This document shows, in pieces, positions 8,099 through 17,841 of a DNA stretch of 64,000 bases. A program made the position numbers and the translations under genes. The stretch is from Chloroflexota bacterium (GTDB taxonomy: Bacteria > Chloroflexota > UBA11872): NCBI GenBank assembly GCA_022821645.1, contig JAJEDE010000002.1:1-64000 (forward strand), given 5' to 3'. The notes under the pieces are model-generated. The model did not search any database, was not told the DNA's origin, and saw only the letters and a list, made by a program, of their open reading frames with translations. Every line of letters begins with the position of its first letter. The first letter of the stretch is position 1.

Positions 8099-9055
8099 AT
8101 GAAGTACCGCGAGGTTGGGAATACGGGGATTGAGGTTTCAGAGGTTGGGTTTGGGACGTGGGAACTGGGCGGGATGGAGTGGGGGGACATTTCGGACGAG
8201 GATGCGCTGGCGGTGTTGCGTCATGCGTATGACAGCGGGATCACGTTTTACGACACGGCGAACGTGTATGGGCCGGGGCGCAGCGAAGAACTGCTGGGGC
8301 AGGCGTTTGCGGGGATGGATGACGTGATTATCGCCACGAAGGTGGCGTTTCCGATGGACACGGACGGGCATATCGTGGCGGGCGGGCCCGGTCCGGTGCA
8401 CAACCTGTCGCGCGAAGCGATTTTGATGGAGTGCGACCTGAGCCTGAAGCGCCTGCAGCGGGAGACGATTGACTTCTACCAGATGCACCGGCCGCCGGAT
8501 CACCATGAGTGGGATGAGTCGTTTGGGGCGATGGAGGAGTTGCGGGCGGCGGGGAAGATCCGGCATTACGGCGTGGCGCTGGGGTCGATGGCGGACGGGT
8601 TGAAGGCGGTGCGGGAGAACGACATCGCCTCGATAATGACGACGTTCAATTGCCTGAACCAGGAGCCGGCGGAGGAGTTGCTGCCGGCGATGCTGGCGAA
8701 GGGCGTGAGCCTGTTTGCGCGGGTGCCGCTGGCTTCGGGGTTCCTGACGGGGACGCTGACGGCGGATACAGAGTTTGCGTGGAACGACAAGCGCGGGGTG
8801 ATTCCGCGGGATGAGTACCTGGCGACGCTGGAGCAGGCGGAGCAGATGCGGTTCCTGGAGGATGAGCCGGGCGTCAGCTCGATGGCGGAAGGGGCGCTGA
8901 AGTTTGTGCTGGCGCATGAGGCGGTGGCCTCGGTGGTGGCGGGGATGATGCGTCCGTTTGAGGTGGATCTGAACGTGCAGGCTTCGGGGGAAGGGTTGTC
9001 GGAGGGGGCGGTTGAGAGGGTGCGGGAGGTTTATAGGGAAGGGTTGGGCGTTTAG
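8099..9055 (+). CDS. Aldo/keto reductase
   Basis: 318 aa, AKR superfamily TIM barrel. The catalytic set is visible: Asp52 and Tyr57 in FYDTANVYG, Lys81 in IIATK, His130 in FYQMH. NADPH-dependent reduction of an aldehyde or ketone is expected; the substrate is unknown. The ATG at 8099 is chosen because it starts the usual MKYREVGNTGIEVSEVGFG N-terminus; the frame is open nine codons further upstream only by chance. Flanked on both sides by repeat-filled gaps, so probably monocistronic. Confidence 0.9.
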   Translation: MKYREVGNTGIEVSEVGFGTWELGGMEWGDISDEDALAVLRHAYDSGITFYDTANVYGPGRSEELLGQAFAGMDDVIIATKVAFPMDTDGHIVAGGPGPVHNLSREAILMECDLSLKRLQRETIDFYQMHRPPDHHEWDESFGAMEELRAAGKIRHYGVALGSMADGLKAVRENDIASIMTTFNCLNQEPAEELLPAMLAKGVSLFARVPLASGFLTGTLTADTEFAWNDKRGVIPRDEYLATLEQAEQMRFLEDEPGVSSMAEGALKFVLAHEAVASVVAGMMRPFEVDLNVQASGEGLSEGAVERVREVYREGLGV

Positions 9056-9550
9056 GGAGGGACTGAACAGGGGGTGGACGTGGTGGGTTGCTGGACTCCT
9101 GCGTGGGCGGTGGGGCTGGCAGCCACCCTCTCCCCAGCCCTCTCCCTCAAGGGCGAGGGAGGAAGAGGCGACCGGTGGGTTTGTCGTGGGTTGCTGCTCT
9201 TTGGCTTGGGTGCTTCACCGAGGCTGCCACCCTCACCCCAGCCCTCTCCCTCAAGGGCGAGGGAGGAAGAGGACGGACGGTGGGTTTGTGGTGGGTTGCT
9301 GCACCGGGGGGGTGGTTCGACACGGCTCTACGGGGACTTCGAGCCGGCTCACCACGAACGGGTGGGCGCCTCGAGCGGAAGAGGCCGGTTAGAAACCGGC
9401 CCCTACGCGAGAGGGGACGCGCGTCGCGCGGAAGACGGGGGACTGGATCCCGGCTGAAGACGCCGGGATGACGGATTGGCTCTCGGAGGGTGTGGTTCGA
9501 CACGGCCCTCCTAAGAGCTCCGGGCCGGCTCACCACGAACGGGTGGGGCG
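9056..9550. repeat. Repeat-filled gap with a directly repeated D block
   Basis: Contains two direct ~80-bp copies (about 9117-9198 and 9225-9302) of a CCCTCTCCCTCAAGGGCGAG-centred block followed by GGTGGGTTTGT. Then come A (9310-9362), a C hairpin with a different stem (GCCGGTT/AACCGGC, about 9392-9410), a short B piece (about 9450-9470) and A again (9491-9545). All three frames are open, giving spurious ORFs. No gene supported. Confidence 0.6.
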
Positions 9551-12076
9551 TTAGTGGGGGATGCCGAGGGCGTGCATGCGGTGGTGGATGGCCTGGCGGG
9601 CCTGGTGGAAGGGTTCTTCGAGGTAGGCCTGGTGGTCGTGGTGGCCGTGGTGGTGGGCGGCGTGTCCATCCGGGTATTGGGTGCTGCGGTGGCGGATGTA
9701 TTGGATGCTGCCGTCGATGAGGGTGAGCATGTAGCGGGCGGTTTCGTCGCTCCACATGGACCAGTCGCCTTCGCCGGTGGTGACGTAGACGGGTGAGGTG
9801 TGGCCGAAGCGGTTGCGGTGCCAGCCGTCGTGGTGGGCGGGCGCATCGAAGTAGCTGGGGCCGCCGGTGCGGGCGGCGATCCAGGAGTCGGCGGTGACGC
9901 GCACGTCGGCCGTCAGGTCGAGGCGGCGGGCGCCGGCGACTTCGCGGGTTTCGGCGACGATTTCGCCTTCCTGGACGATCTGAAGGCTGTGGATGGGGAG
10001 GATGGATTCGGCGCAGGCGCGGACGGTGACGGTGCCGCCGCCTTCGGGGAGGCGGATGGTGTCACCGATGTCGTGGCCGTCGACGGTGAGTTCCATGAGC
10101 GGGCCGCCGCTGAGGTAGGTGCGGCCGGCCGCCATGTTGCGGCACCAGGCGTCGTAGTCGAAGTCCTCGCCCTCGGGCAGGCGGACGTAGGTGCGGTAGA
10201 GGCCGACGGGTACGTCGGAGGACATCTTGTCGGTGCCGCCAGCGAGGGGGAGGCGGTAGCCGCCGTTGAGGTAGCGGTAGTACTCCATGTGGGGGAAGTT
10301 CTGCTGTCGGAGCATCTCGACAGCATCGACGCGGCCGGTGGCGATGAGGGTGGCGGGTTCGCCGTTGGGGCTGGGGAGATGCGGGATGACGACGTGGCCG
10401 CCCTGGGCGTGAGTGGCGTCGGCCCAGTGGGAGAGGGCGATTTCGAGGGAGCCGCCGGCTTCGGCTTCGCCGGGTCCATCGGAGCACCAGGGCATGATCG
10501 CTTCCTTGAGGCCGAGCAGGGTGAGGTGGCCGAGGAAGTGCTGCCGGTTTTCCTGGGAGACGTAGACGATGGTGCGGCCGTCATCGGAAACGCGGGGGCG
10601 GCCGATGAAGTCCTCGGTGTTGGTGAAGAGGCTGCCCCACTGAGAAGCGAGGACGTTGACGACGTTGAGGCCTTCGCCGGCGGCTTCGAGGTTGGCGCCG
10701 TCGCCGGAGAGGAAGTGGACGTGGGTGTCGCCGGAGTACCAGCCGCGGGCGTTGGGGTCTGACCAGCGGCGGAGGCGGAGTTCGAGCTCGCGCTGGCCGG
10801 GCTTGATCTCGAGCTCGGTGCGGAGGGGTTGGTATTCGAAGCCGCAGGCGGCGTCGACCTGGACTTTGCCGACGGGGAGCCAGCCCTGGCAGCGGCCGTC
10901 GATGTAGGCGTAGGTGGCCTGATCTAACCGCAGGTCGCCGCCGACGTCGGTGTGCCAGGTGTCGTGGCCGGTGTTGAGGTGGCTGTGGTGGCCGTGGGGC
11001 TGGTAGGGGACGCCTTCGGGCGAGCGGAAGTGGACGCGGCAGGGCAAGGGCTGGCCGGTGGCGTCGTCGACGACGCGGGTGTGGACCCAGTTGCGGCCCT
11101 GTTCGGCGAGGCGGAGGCGGAGGCGGGGGGAAGCGTCGAGTGGTTGGCCGCCTTCGAGGTCGGCGAGGCGGGCGGCGCCTAGTTCGTCTTCGCCGCGGGA
11201 GACGTGGATCTGGGCGGAGGGGACGCCGGCGATTTCGGTGTAGGCGGGGCTGTTGGATTCGTTGCGGGGTTCTCCGAAGCCGGCTGTGTCGGAGGCGAGG
11301 AATTCGGCGGGGTCGCGGGTGATGGGGTGGGGGAAGGTGGCGATGCCGCGTTCGACGTTGACTTCGAGGTCGAAGGGGGCGTCGGCGTCCTGGGGCTCGG
11401 GGAGTTCGATGACGACGGCGCGGCGAGCGGCGCGGCGGAAGGGATCTTCGTCGACGTGGCCGAGGCAGAGACCGCCCAGGAGGATGCGGCGGTCGGTGGG
11501 GCGGAGTTCGACGTGCTGGATGGCGAGGTCGGGGCGGGGGTTGCGCCAGGGCCAGAGGTAGAAGTCCTTGGCGGCGACGCCGCCGTTGACTTCGGTGAGG
11601 GCGCGGCCCATCTGATCTCGGTCGGCGGTGTGGCGGGGGACGAGTTCGTCGTCGACGTCGGGCATGGCGACGAAGGGGGCGCCGGGGGAGCGGACGTCGG
11701 AGATGAGGTCGTGGGTGGAGGTGAGCCAGCCGATTTCAAAGCGTTCGCGGATGGGGAGTTCGGTGTGCTGGCCGTCGGCGTAGTGGACGACGTAGGTGGC
11801 GACGTGGTCGCCGGGGAGGCCGCTGGCGTGGAGCTGGGCGTCGACGAGGACGTGGGCGAAGACGAGGGTGTGGGCGGTTTGGCCGACTTGGATCGTGACC
11901 GGCGCGGTGTGGCCGGTGTGGCCGAGGAGGGGGAGTTGGGCGGCGGCGGGGTGGCCGATGTGGAAGGGGACGCCGCGGTAGGTCTGCGGGCCGAGGGTGG
12001 CGGGGCCGTCGGGGCCGAGGAGGTCGGCGGAGGCGTTGCAGAGGGGGGTCAGGTCCAGGGGCTGGTAGTCGGACAT
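9551..12076 (-). CDS. CehA/McbA-family (PHP-like) metallohydrolase
   Basis: 841 aa from the ATG at 12076 (MSDYQPLDLTPLC). The centre carries WYSGDTHVHF (about residues 445-455), the GD-x-H-x-H metal motif of the CehA/McbA and PHP phosphoesterase superfamily. The N-terminal half is beta-rich, with DIEVNVERG-like carbohydrate-binding character, and the C-terminus is a helical tail containing a His cluster (HGHHDH). Members hydrolyse esters or carbamates or act on phosphates; the substrate is unknown. The frame stays open 128 codons upstream to 12460, but that part is proline-rich and crosses a strong palindrome, so it is probably not translated. Confidence 0.75.
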   Translation of the reverse strand: MSDYQPLDLTPLCNASADLLGPDGPATLGPQTYRGVPFHIGHPAAAQLPLLGHTGHTAPVTIQVGQTAHTLVFAHVLVDAQLHASGLPGDHVATYVVHYADGQHTELPIRERFEIGWLTSTHDLISDVRSPGAPFVAMPDVDDELVPRHTADRDQMGRALTEVNGGVAAKDFYLWPWRNPRPDLAIQHVELRPTDRRILLGGLCLGHVDEDPFRRAARRAVVIELPEPQDADAPFDLEVNVERGIATFPHPITRDPAEFLASDTAGFGEPRNESNSPAYTEIAGVPSAQIHVSRGEDELGAARLADLEGGQPLDASPRLRLRLAEQGRNWVHTRVVDDATGQPLPCRVHFRSPEGVPYQPHGHHSHLNTGHDTWHTDVGGDLRLDQATYAYIDGRCQGWLPVGKVQVDAACGFEYQPLRTELEIKPGQRELELRLRRWSDPNARGWYSGDTHVHFLSGDGANLEAAGEGLNVVNVLASQWGSLFTNTEDFIGRPRVSDDGRTIVYVSQENRQHFLGHLTLLGLKEAIMPWCSDGPGEAEAGGSLEIALSHWADATHAQGGHVVIPHLPSPNGEPATLIATGRVDAVEMLRQQNFPHMEYYRYLNGGYRLPLAGGTDKMSSDVPVGLYRTYVRLPEGEDFDYDAWCRNMAAGRTYLSGGPLMELTVDGHDIGDTIRLPEGGGTVTVRACAESILPIHSLQIVQEGEIVAETREVAGARRLDLTADVRVTADSWIAARTGGPSYFDAPAHHDGWHRNRFGHTSPVYVTTGEGDWSMWSDETARYMLTLIDGSIQYIRHRSTQYPDGHAAHHHGHHDHQAYLEEPFHQARQAIHHRMHALGIPH

Positions 12077-12489
12077 GGCGGGCTCCGCGGGGGTGGGGGG
12101 TGGGCGGCCGGTGGGTGGATGTTGGGGGGAAACGGCGGGGGCGTCAATTTCGGGGGTGAATTTGGGGGCCTCGCGCGCAGTAAGAGTTTTTTCCAAAAAA
12201 CTCTTGAGGTGCGGCGGGGTGCACTTTTGCTGGGTTTCGGAGCGTGGGAGCGGGCAACTTTGGCCTCTGGACGGCGTCTGGGGCTGGGGCGGCGGGGTGG
12301 GGCGCGGGGTAGGTAATCGGGGATGCGGGGGTGGTCGGCTGATTGGGTGCTGCCTGGGCAGGACCAGGAGTGCCGGGGCGACGGGCGGAAGGATGAGCCC
12401 GTGGAGAAGCCGGAGAACGAGAGCCAGGAGGTTGGGTAGAAGGCGGAGGGGCGTGGGCATTTCCGAGGAGTTGCGAGGCTTACCCGGCC
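12077..12489. other. Long upstream region of the metallohydrolase gene
   Basis: Between the minus-strand promoter (12490-12518) and the ATG at 12076 lie ~400 bp with a perfect 11-bp-arm palindrome at 12182-12205 and an open but low-complexity frame beginning MPTPLRLLPNLLALV at 12460. This start resembles those downstream of the same promoter type at 31807 and 39675. It may be a long 5' leader or a short unstable peptide. Confidence 0.35.
12182..12205. promoter_or_regulatory. Perfect palindrome, 11-bp arms, 2-nt centre
   Basis: AAGAGTTTTTT-CC-AAAAAACTCTT. Such an AT-rich inverted repeat stands out in this GC-rich DNA. It is 106 bp upstream of the metallohydrolase ATG, so it could be an operator or a leader hairpin (attenuator). 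A bidirectional terminator is less likely because no gene converges on it. Confidence 0.4.
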
Positions 12490-12518
12490 AGTGTACACTC
12501 GTTGCGGACAGGGAGCAA
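12490..12518 (-). promoter_or_regulatory. Sigma-70-type promoter, minus strand
   Basis: Reverse strand: TTGCTC (12513-12518), a 17-nt spacer, TACACT (12490-12495). The 10-bp palindrome AGTGTACACT overlaps the -10 box. The same arrangement with 17-nt spacing is at 31841-31869, and a variant (TTGACC-18-TAAACT) is at 39706-39735. Confidence 0.5.
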
Positions 12519-12840
12519 GGCGAGGGCGGAAGAGGAGAGAAGTGAGATGAAGAGCAGGAGAGGGGAGGGGATGTGAGGAGAGGCGGAGGTTGGGAGCTCT
12601 GGGTCAGGGTGGGTTGGCAGGGGTGTGGTTCGACAGGCTCACCAGGGACGCCAGGTGCGGTTTGGTGGTTGGTTGCTGCTGCGCAGACGCCGGGATGACG
12701 GTGGGGGCGGAAAGCGATGGCTGGGGGCGCGGATGCGTTATGACGAGGGTTTGGACTAGTCGCCTATCGGGATCGGGATTCTCGTTTCGGGATAGGTGCA
12801 GACTTGGTCCCGAAAGTCGGCGTAAGTTCTCGAGTGAGTG
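12519..12840. repeat. GA-rich, G-like, A-like and B-like repeat debris
   Basis: GA-rich tract (about 12519-12580), G-like piece (GGAGGTTGGGAG, about 12584-12610), shortened A (12624-12655) and a short B piece (about 12666-12700). No gene supported before the hsdR stop. Confidence 0.45.
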
Positions 12841-15800
12841 TCATGCAATGCTCTCGGTCGAGAGTTCGGCTTGTCGGAGTACAAGTTGCGTCGCGTCTTC
12901 CGAGAGATCGGGCGGATACCCGTACCTGGCCAACAGGCGACGAACGTTTCGGCGCAGGGCCGCCCGCACGGATTCCCGCTCGGTCCAATCGAGCTTCGGC
13001 ATCGCCCTCACCATCTCTGCCAGCTTCCGGGCCATCAGCCGGAGAGTGTCGTTCTTCATGACCTCCTTAGCAGATTCGTTTTCTGCCAGAGCATCATAGA
13101 AAGCCGTCTCCTCGCTGCTTAGGCCAAGCTCCTTGCCGCGGCGTTGGGCGTCCCTCAGTTCTTTTGCAAGCTCAATGAGCCGTGTGATCATCTCGGCGGT
13201 GGAGATCGCCTTGTTCGTATAGCGGTGCATGGCGTCTTCCAGCGCTTCGCGGAACTTTCGGCTCTGTACGATGTTCGAGCGTTCGGTAACGCGAATCTGA
13301 TCGTTCAGCAACTTTCGCAGTGTCTCCAGGGCCAAGTTCTTGTGCTCTAGGGCAGCTACCCGACCGAGAAACTCGTCGCCTAGGATTTCCAGCCGGGCTT
13401 CCTCCAGACCAGCGACCGCGAACAGATCGATCACAGTGTCGGCCTCGACCGCACCGCCGATAACTTGGCGCACTGCGTTGTCGATGTCACGCTGCCGGCC
13501 CGTGGAAACAACGTCGACAGCCTCATCCGATAACCGCTTGCCGATCATTACCACTATCCGCTGAAAAAACGCAAGGTGCGGGGCGACCTGTTCAGTCTCC
13601 GGGCGCGGCACTGCAAGCGCGAAAGCCTCGGAGAGCTCCTTAACCAGGGTTCGCAGCCGCTTCCAGCCGTCGTCTTGGCCGAATACGTGATCGATTGTTT
13701 GAAGGTAGATTGGCAACACGCGCTCTGGCTCAACCCGCAACGCTGGCTCGTAGTGGCAGCCATGGAAGAATGAACCCAGCTTCTCGAATGCCTCCAGCAT
13801 GGCCGGGACCGCTTCGTCCTGGACTTGCGCTACGGCTTCACCCGTGCCTCCGGCATCGGTATAAATGGCCAGTGCATCGGCCAAGCGATCGGTCAGGCCA
13901 AGCAGGTCTACTATCAGGCCACCTGGCTTTTCGCCGAACACGCGGTTGACGCGAGCGATTGCTTGCATGAGGTTGTGCGTTGCCAGCGGCTTGTCCAAGT
14001 ACATGGTGTGGGCCGGAGGGCAGTCGAAACCCGTTAACCACATGTCGCAAACGACCACGAGTCGAAGATCGTCATTTGGGTTCTTGAAGCGTTCGGCGAG
14101 GCGCTTGCGAGCTATCTTAGTACGCACGTGGCTGCGCAATGGCTCCCGATCGTCGGTCGTGCCGGTGACGACGAGTTTCATCGCGCCAAGCTCGTCGTCT
14201 GCGTCGTGCCAATCGGGGCGCAATTCTCTGATCTCCTCGTATAGCCGTGCACCGATGTCGCGACTCATCGTCACGACCATAGCCTTGCCCTCCATCGCAA
14301 AACGCCGATTCTCCCAATGCTCGGTAATGAATTCCGCCAGCCGTTCGATGCGCTCCTGCGCACCGGCTAGAGTCTCCAGCGGAACGCGGATTCGCTCGAT
14401 GCTGTCGGCGCCCGAGGCATCCGCGGCTACAACTCTTTCTAGCTCTTCTTCCGCTGTTTTCGCGCCAGCCGCGTCTATCGTGAGCTTGATGACTCGGGAC
14501 TCGTAATACAGAGGCTTGGTGGCCCCGTCCTCAACGGCCTGACGAATGTCGTACACGTCCGCGTAGTCCCCGAAAACATGCCTCGTGTTTCGGTCATCGC
14601 GCTCTAGCGGAGTTCCGGTGAAGCCGGTGAAAGTCGCGTTTGGTAGCGCAGCTCGCATCCAGCGAGCACCGCCCACCACGAATCCGTACTGGCTTCGGTG
14701 CGCCTCGTCAGCCATGACGACGACATTCGCACGTTGTGACACGACGCCGTGTGCATCGGTGAACTTTTGGATGGTGGTAAACACGACGCCCCCCGAGGGA
14801 CGGTCTAGCAGTTCTACTAAATGATCACGGCTCGAAGCTTGGACCGGGAACTCGCCCAACAACGCGCGACCGGCGGAAAAGGTTTCGAAGAGCTGGTCGT
14901 CTAGGTCATTGCGGTCGGTAATCATGACTATAGTTGGGTTTGCCATCTGGGGCTCTCGAATAAGCGCGCCAGCCAGCATCAGCATCGTTAGTGACTTGCC
15001 CGAGCCCTGCGTGTGCCAGATCACTCCGCCGCGCCCGTCGCCCTCGCCAGATGGCGGCTTTAGACGACGCAACACACTCTCTCGCATCTTCCGAACCGCG
15101 CGAAACTGGTGGTACCCCGCAATCTTCTTGGCAATTTCGCCACGTTCATCCTCCTCGAAGAAGACGCAGGACCGTAGATAGTCGACCAGCGTTCGAGGTT
15201 CAAACAACCCACGAATCAGCGCCTCCAACGTTGGTGCCCCACCGTCGGCCGGACGCCATGGCATGAACCGACTGGGGTCACTGGTGATGGAGCCAACACG
15301 CGTTAGAAGTCCGTCCGAAACCACCAGCGCAAGATTCGGAACGAACAAGTCGGGTGCCGTCTCCTTGTAGCGGCCGAGCTGATCGATAGCGACGCCGAGG
15401 TCAGCTCCGACGTCGCTTGGACTCTTGAGTTCGATGACTACGACTGGAAGCCCGTTCAGGAAAACTGTTAGGTCTGGACGGATGTAAGTCTCTGACGGTC
15501 CACTGATGGTTAGCTGGCGCACAACCAGAAGGTCGTTCGCTTCAGGTTGATCGAAATCAACTACGCGGGCACGACCGCCACGCACCTCCCCGATGTCGGC
15601 GTCGAAGTACTCAACATTGACTCCGTCGGTGAGCAGGGCGTGGAGCCAGCGGTTGTTGTGGATAAGCGTCGGGTGCGGTGGGCGAGAGACAACGCGCGCG
15701 ACCTCTTCCCGAGTGTCATACGGGAGTTCCGGGTTGAGACGATTCAGTGCGGCCGCAAGGCGACCCTGGAGGATGCACTGCGTCGGGTCGCCGCGCTCTC

Positions 15801-15906
15801 CGGCATCGTCAATCTCTACACCGCGCTTGGTCTGGAGACCCACGACCCCGAAGTACACAGAGGCGACATCTTCAACGAGTTGCTCGGTAGGCGCGGATAC
15901 CATCAT
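12841..15906 (-). CDS. hsdR: Type I restriction enzyme subunit R (HsdR)
   Basis: 1021 aa, normal length. It has the N-terminal PD-(D/E)XK nuclease (D145...E159-L-K161, in IELKSPSD), then a SF2 translocase with Walker A HTQGSGKS (about residue 300) and DEAH box ADEAHRSQYG (about 395). The C-terminal helical part contacts HsdM. The enzyme cleaves non-self DNA after ATP-driven translocation when assembled as R2M2S. Last gene of hsdM-hsdS-Abi_C-hsdR; its start (ATG 15906, or the second ATG 15903) overlaps the upstream stop by 4 bp or less. No frameshift is evident, so it looks functional. Confidence 0.95.
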   Translation of the reverse strand: MMVSAPTEQLVEDVASVYFGVVGLQTKRGVEIDDAGERGDPTQCILQGRLAAALNRLNPELPYDTREEVARVVSRPPHPTLIHNNRWLHALLTDGVNVEYFDADIGEVRGGRARVVDFDQPEANDLLVVRQLTISGPSETYIRPDLTVFLNGLPVVVIELKSPSDVGADLGVAIDQLGRYKETAPDLFVPNLALVVSDGLLTRVGSITSDPSRFMPWRPADGGAPTLEALIRGLFEPRTLVDYLRSCVFFEEDERGEIAKKIAGYHQFRAVRKMRESVLRRLKPPSGEGDGRGGVIWHTQGSGKSLTMLMLAGALIREPQMANPTIVMITDRNDLDDQLFETFSAGRALLGEFPVQASSRDHLVELLDRPSGGVVFTTIQKFTDAHGVVSQRANVVVMADEAHRSQYGFVVGGARWMRAALPNATFTGFTGTPLERDDRNTRHVFGDYADVYDIRQAVEDGATKPLYYESRVIKLTIDAAGAKTAEEELERVVAADASGADSIERIRVPLETLAGAQERIERLAEFITEHWENRRFAMEGKAMVVTMSRDIGARLYEEIRELRPDWHDADDELGAMKLVVTGTTDDREPLRSHVRTKIARKRLAERFKNPNDDLRLVVVCDMWLTGFDCPPAHTMYLDKPLATHNLMQAIARVNRVFGEKPGGLIVDLLGLTDRLADALAIYTDAGGTGEAVAQVQDEAVPAMLEAFEKLGSFFHGCHYEPALRVEPERVLPIYLQTIDHVFGQDDGWKRLRTLVKELSEAFALAVPRPETEQVAPHLAFFQRIVVMIGKRLSDEAVDVVSTGRQRDIDNAVRQVIGGAVEADTVIDLFAVAGLEEARLEILGDEFLGRVAALEHKNLALETLRKLLNDQIRVTERSNIVQSRKFREALEDAMHRYTNKAISTAEMITRLIELAKELRDAQRRGKELGLSSEETAFYDALAENESAKEVMKNDTLRLMARKLAEMVRAMPKLDWTERESVRAALRRNVRRLLARYGYPPDLSEDATQLVLRQAELSTESIA

Positions 15907-16637
15907 TCGGATTCCTCATTCCGCTCTTCACCCAGTTTGGCGAGACCGTTGCCGCTATCCTCTCGATCTCGTTCAGCAATGAATTCGTTTAGCGCCGTCT
16001 TGTACGCTTCGAGATCGGCACCGAATAGCACTTGGCTTGGCAGCAGTTCCAGTTCTCCTAGCTTTATCACTTCATAGGCGCGGTCGAAAGCCTCATTAAA
16101 GTCGGAGTGGTCCTCGTAGTGGACGCGTTCTCCTGGATCTTGACTTTGTGCATCTCGATGTGTGCGGTAGAGGAACGCAACTATAGTATCCGCTGCTTGC
16201 GCCGCCAGCGTTGCTTGCCGGACGTCAAGCCTAGCGGCGAACACATCGCGACCATGGGAGGCCATACCGAAGTTATTACGAAGTTCGCATAGTCCCTGAA
16301 TTGTTTGGAGCATTCCTCGTATGGTCTTCTGCACTGAATCCCTTGTCTTCGCTGTACTCGGATGATTGCGAGGTAATAGACTGAGGTGCTTGGTCGTCTC
16401 TTTGAGCAGTTTCGGTGCGTCCCAGTTTGGATCGGCAGGCTGGCCTATGTCTGCAAGAACTGTCTTGCACACAGACTCGACCAGCGTCTTTGAAAGATCG
16501 AAAGCAAAGTCGGGCACATTGGCTAAGGCGTTCTCAATAGCAAGGATTTGGAGTTCAATCGGCTCAACTATTGGACCCCCCAGTACAGCAGACCGTGCGC
16601 CAACCATCTGAAACTGCGATGCGTCAGATTGAGCCAT
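15903..16637 (-). CDS. Abortive-infection C-terminal domain (Abi_C) protein inside the hsd operon
   Basis: 244 aa. The C-terminal ~150 residues (LSKTLVESVCKTVLADIG...LRNNFGMASHGRD...ADTIVAFLYR) match the Abi_C pattern of AbiJ-like abortive-infection proteins. The N-terminal ~35 residues are variable. The gene overlaps hsdS by 14 bp and hsdR by 4 bp, so it is translated as part of the R-M operon. A plausible role is back-up cell suicide or guarding of the R-M complex; this is inferred from position. Composition matches the operon, so it has probably travelled with it. Confidence 0.75.
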   Translation of the reverse strand: MAQSDASQFQMVGARSAVLGGPIVEPIELQILAIENALANVPDFAFDLSKTLVESVCKTVLADIGQPADPNWDAPKLLKETTKHLSLLPRNHPSTAKTRDSVQKTIRGMLQTIQGLCELRNNFGMASHGRDVFAARLDVRQATLAAQAADTIVAFLYRTHRDAQSQDPGERVHYEDHSDFNEAFDRAYEVIKLGELELLPSQVLFGADLEAYKTALNEFIAERDREDSGNGLAKLGEERNEESE

Positions 16638-17841
16638 CGGTCATCTTCACGCCGACCTGACCGCTCAGCAGTCTCGGGAGGATATAATCGCGAACACTGG
16701 CTAGGCGTAGGCACTCTTCGACACTGGCTGTGAGTAGATCGAATAGCGGCTCGACTGTCTGACGATAGACGTCAATCAAGTCACCAGTAGGCTTTACAAC
16801 GGGAAGAGGAGCGAAATTCCTCTTGCTGATCTCAGGAAACGTAGTTCCGCTTGCACGAGCCTTGATCGCATCCATCGAGCAGTAGACCCAATTCAAGACA
16901 AACGAAGGCGGCAAAGGTCCGTCGCAGACCAGGGCGATGAATCCCTGATTGATGGCAGTCGGCACGCGTGCGATTGCCACGTAACCGACCGGTGCACGAG
17001 AAGACATCAAGACGGTTCCCACAGGAAGCAGACCAGAGCTAATACGGTCGACTCCCGCGTCTGTGATATAACGCTCTGTGTCAAGCAAGACTGGATTCGA
17101 GAGACGTGACAAGTCTCTTGGAGTTGCCCAACAGTTGTCGCCTCCATCCCAGTAAGCTGGGTTTTTGGTGCTTGGTGTACCACCTCCCTTAACCGTCACC
17201 AACTCGCCAATCTCCGTGACCCCCCACGACTCGGGAATGTTTCCAACTTCAGATTCCATAAAGCGCCTAGGGAGGGCATCAAAGACCTCCTGAGGCATGG
17301 AGGGGAAAGACGTTGCGCCGGCGGATTTGGCCTTCACGGGCTCGAAGTCCACAAACCATGCCCGATAGATTGCCTGCGCCAGCCTCTTCAGTGCCTGTGC
17401 CGTCTGCAGGTTTTGGTCAATCTTGTTGTCGAGAGAACCGAGGGCATCAGTGATAGGGAGCCATGAGTCCTGGGTCGGAAGTGAGAGCTTCCGTGCGTGG
17501 GCAGCATTTCGATTTAGGCCTGGCACTGCACTATCGCTATTCATCTGATCCAAGCCAGCGTTCCTCAGCACGTAATAGACGAATCGTGCTTGGTCTAGAC
17601 CTTCGAAGGCAGTGAAGAATGTCGTGTCAATCGGCCAACATGGAACTGGCGAAAAGTGCACGGCACCAACGGTTCCCTTACGGCCTATTATGACTGTTGG
17701 TCCGGTGGTAAATGACTCGTTGTGGTATCCAATAATTCCGTTTGATCCGTATACAGGAACTGCACCGGGAATCCTCTTGGATACGGGCAATCCTTTGCCA
17801 TACGAAAATGGTGAGAATGCCTCAATAGTTAGTTCATTCAT
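16624..17841 (-). CDS. hsdS: Type I restriction specificity subunit (HsdS)
   Basis: 405 aa, two target-recognition domains joined by conserved helices. TRD1 ends near LDNKIDQNLQTAQALKRLAQ (about 145-165), the first spacer helix; TRD2 begins with SWGVTEIGELVTVKGGGTPS (about 205-225) and ends with a second helix (about 375-395). It determines the DNA sequence methylated and cut by the M and R subunits. Overlaps hsdM by 8 bp (ATGAATGA) and the Abi_C gene by 14 bp. Intact. Confidence 0.93.
   Translation of the reverse strand: MNELTIEAFSPFSYGKGLPVSKRIPGAVPVYGSNGIIGYHNESFTTGPTVIIGRKGTVGAVHFSPVPCWPIDTTFFTAFEGLDQARFVYYVLRNAGLDQMNSDSAVPGLNRNAAHARKLSLPTQDSWLPITDALGSLDNKIDQNLQTAQALKRLAQAIYRAWFVDFEPVKAKSAGATSFPSMPQEVFDALPRRFMESEVGNIPESWGVTEIGELVTVKGGGTPSTKNPAYWDGGDNCWATPRDLSRLSNPVLLDTERYITDAGVDRISSGLLPVGTVLMSSRAPVGYVAIARVPTAINQGFIALVCDGPLPPSFVLNWVYCSMDAIKARASGTTFPEISKRNFAPLPVVKPTGDLIDVYRQTVEPLFDLLTASVEECLRLASVRDYILPRLLSGQVGVKMTDGSI

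Noticed and set aside
11204-12316. Long forward ORF rich in Gly/Val/Ala opposite the metallohydrolase
   Set aside because: Antisense shadow created by GC-biased third positions; no domain and no ribosome site.
9551-12460. 969-aa reading frame as a single protein
   Set aside because: The first 128 codons are proline-rich, cross a strong palindrome and precede a normal start (MSDYQPL, 12076) for the metallohydrolase.
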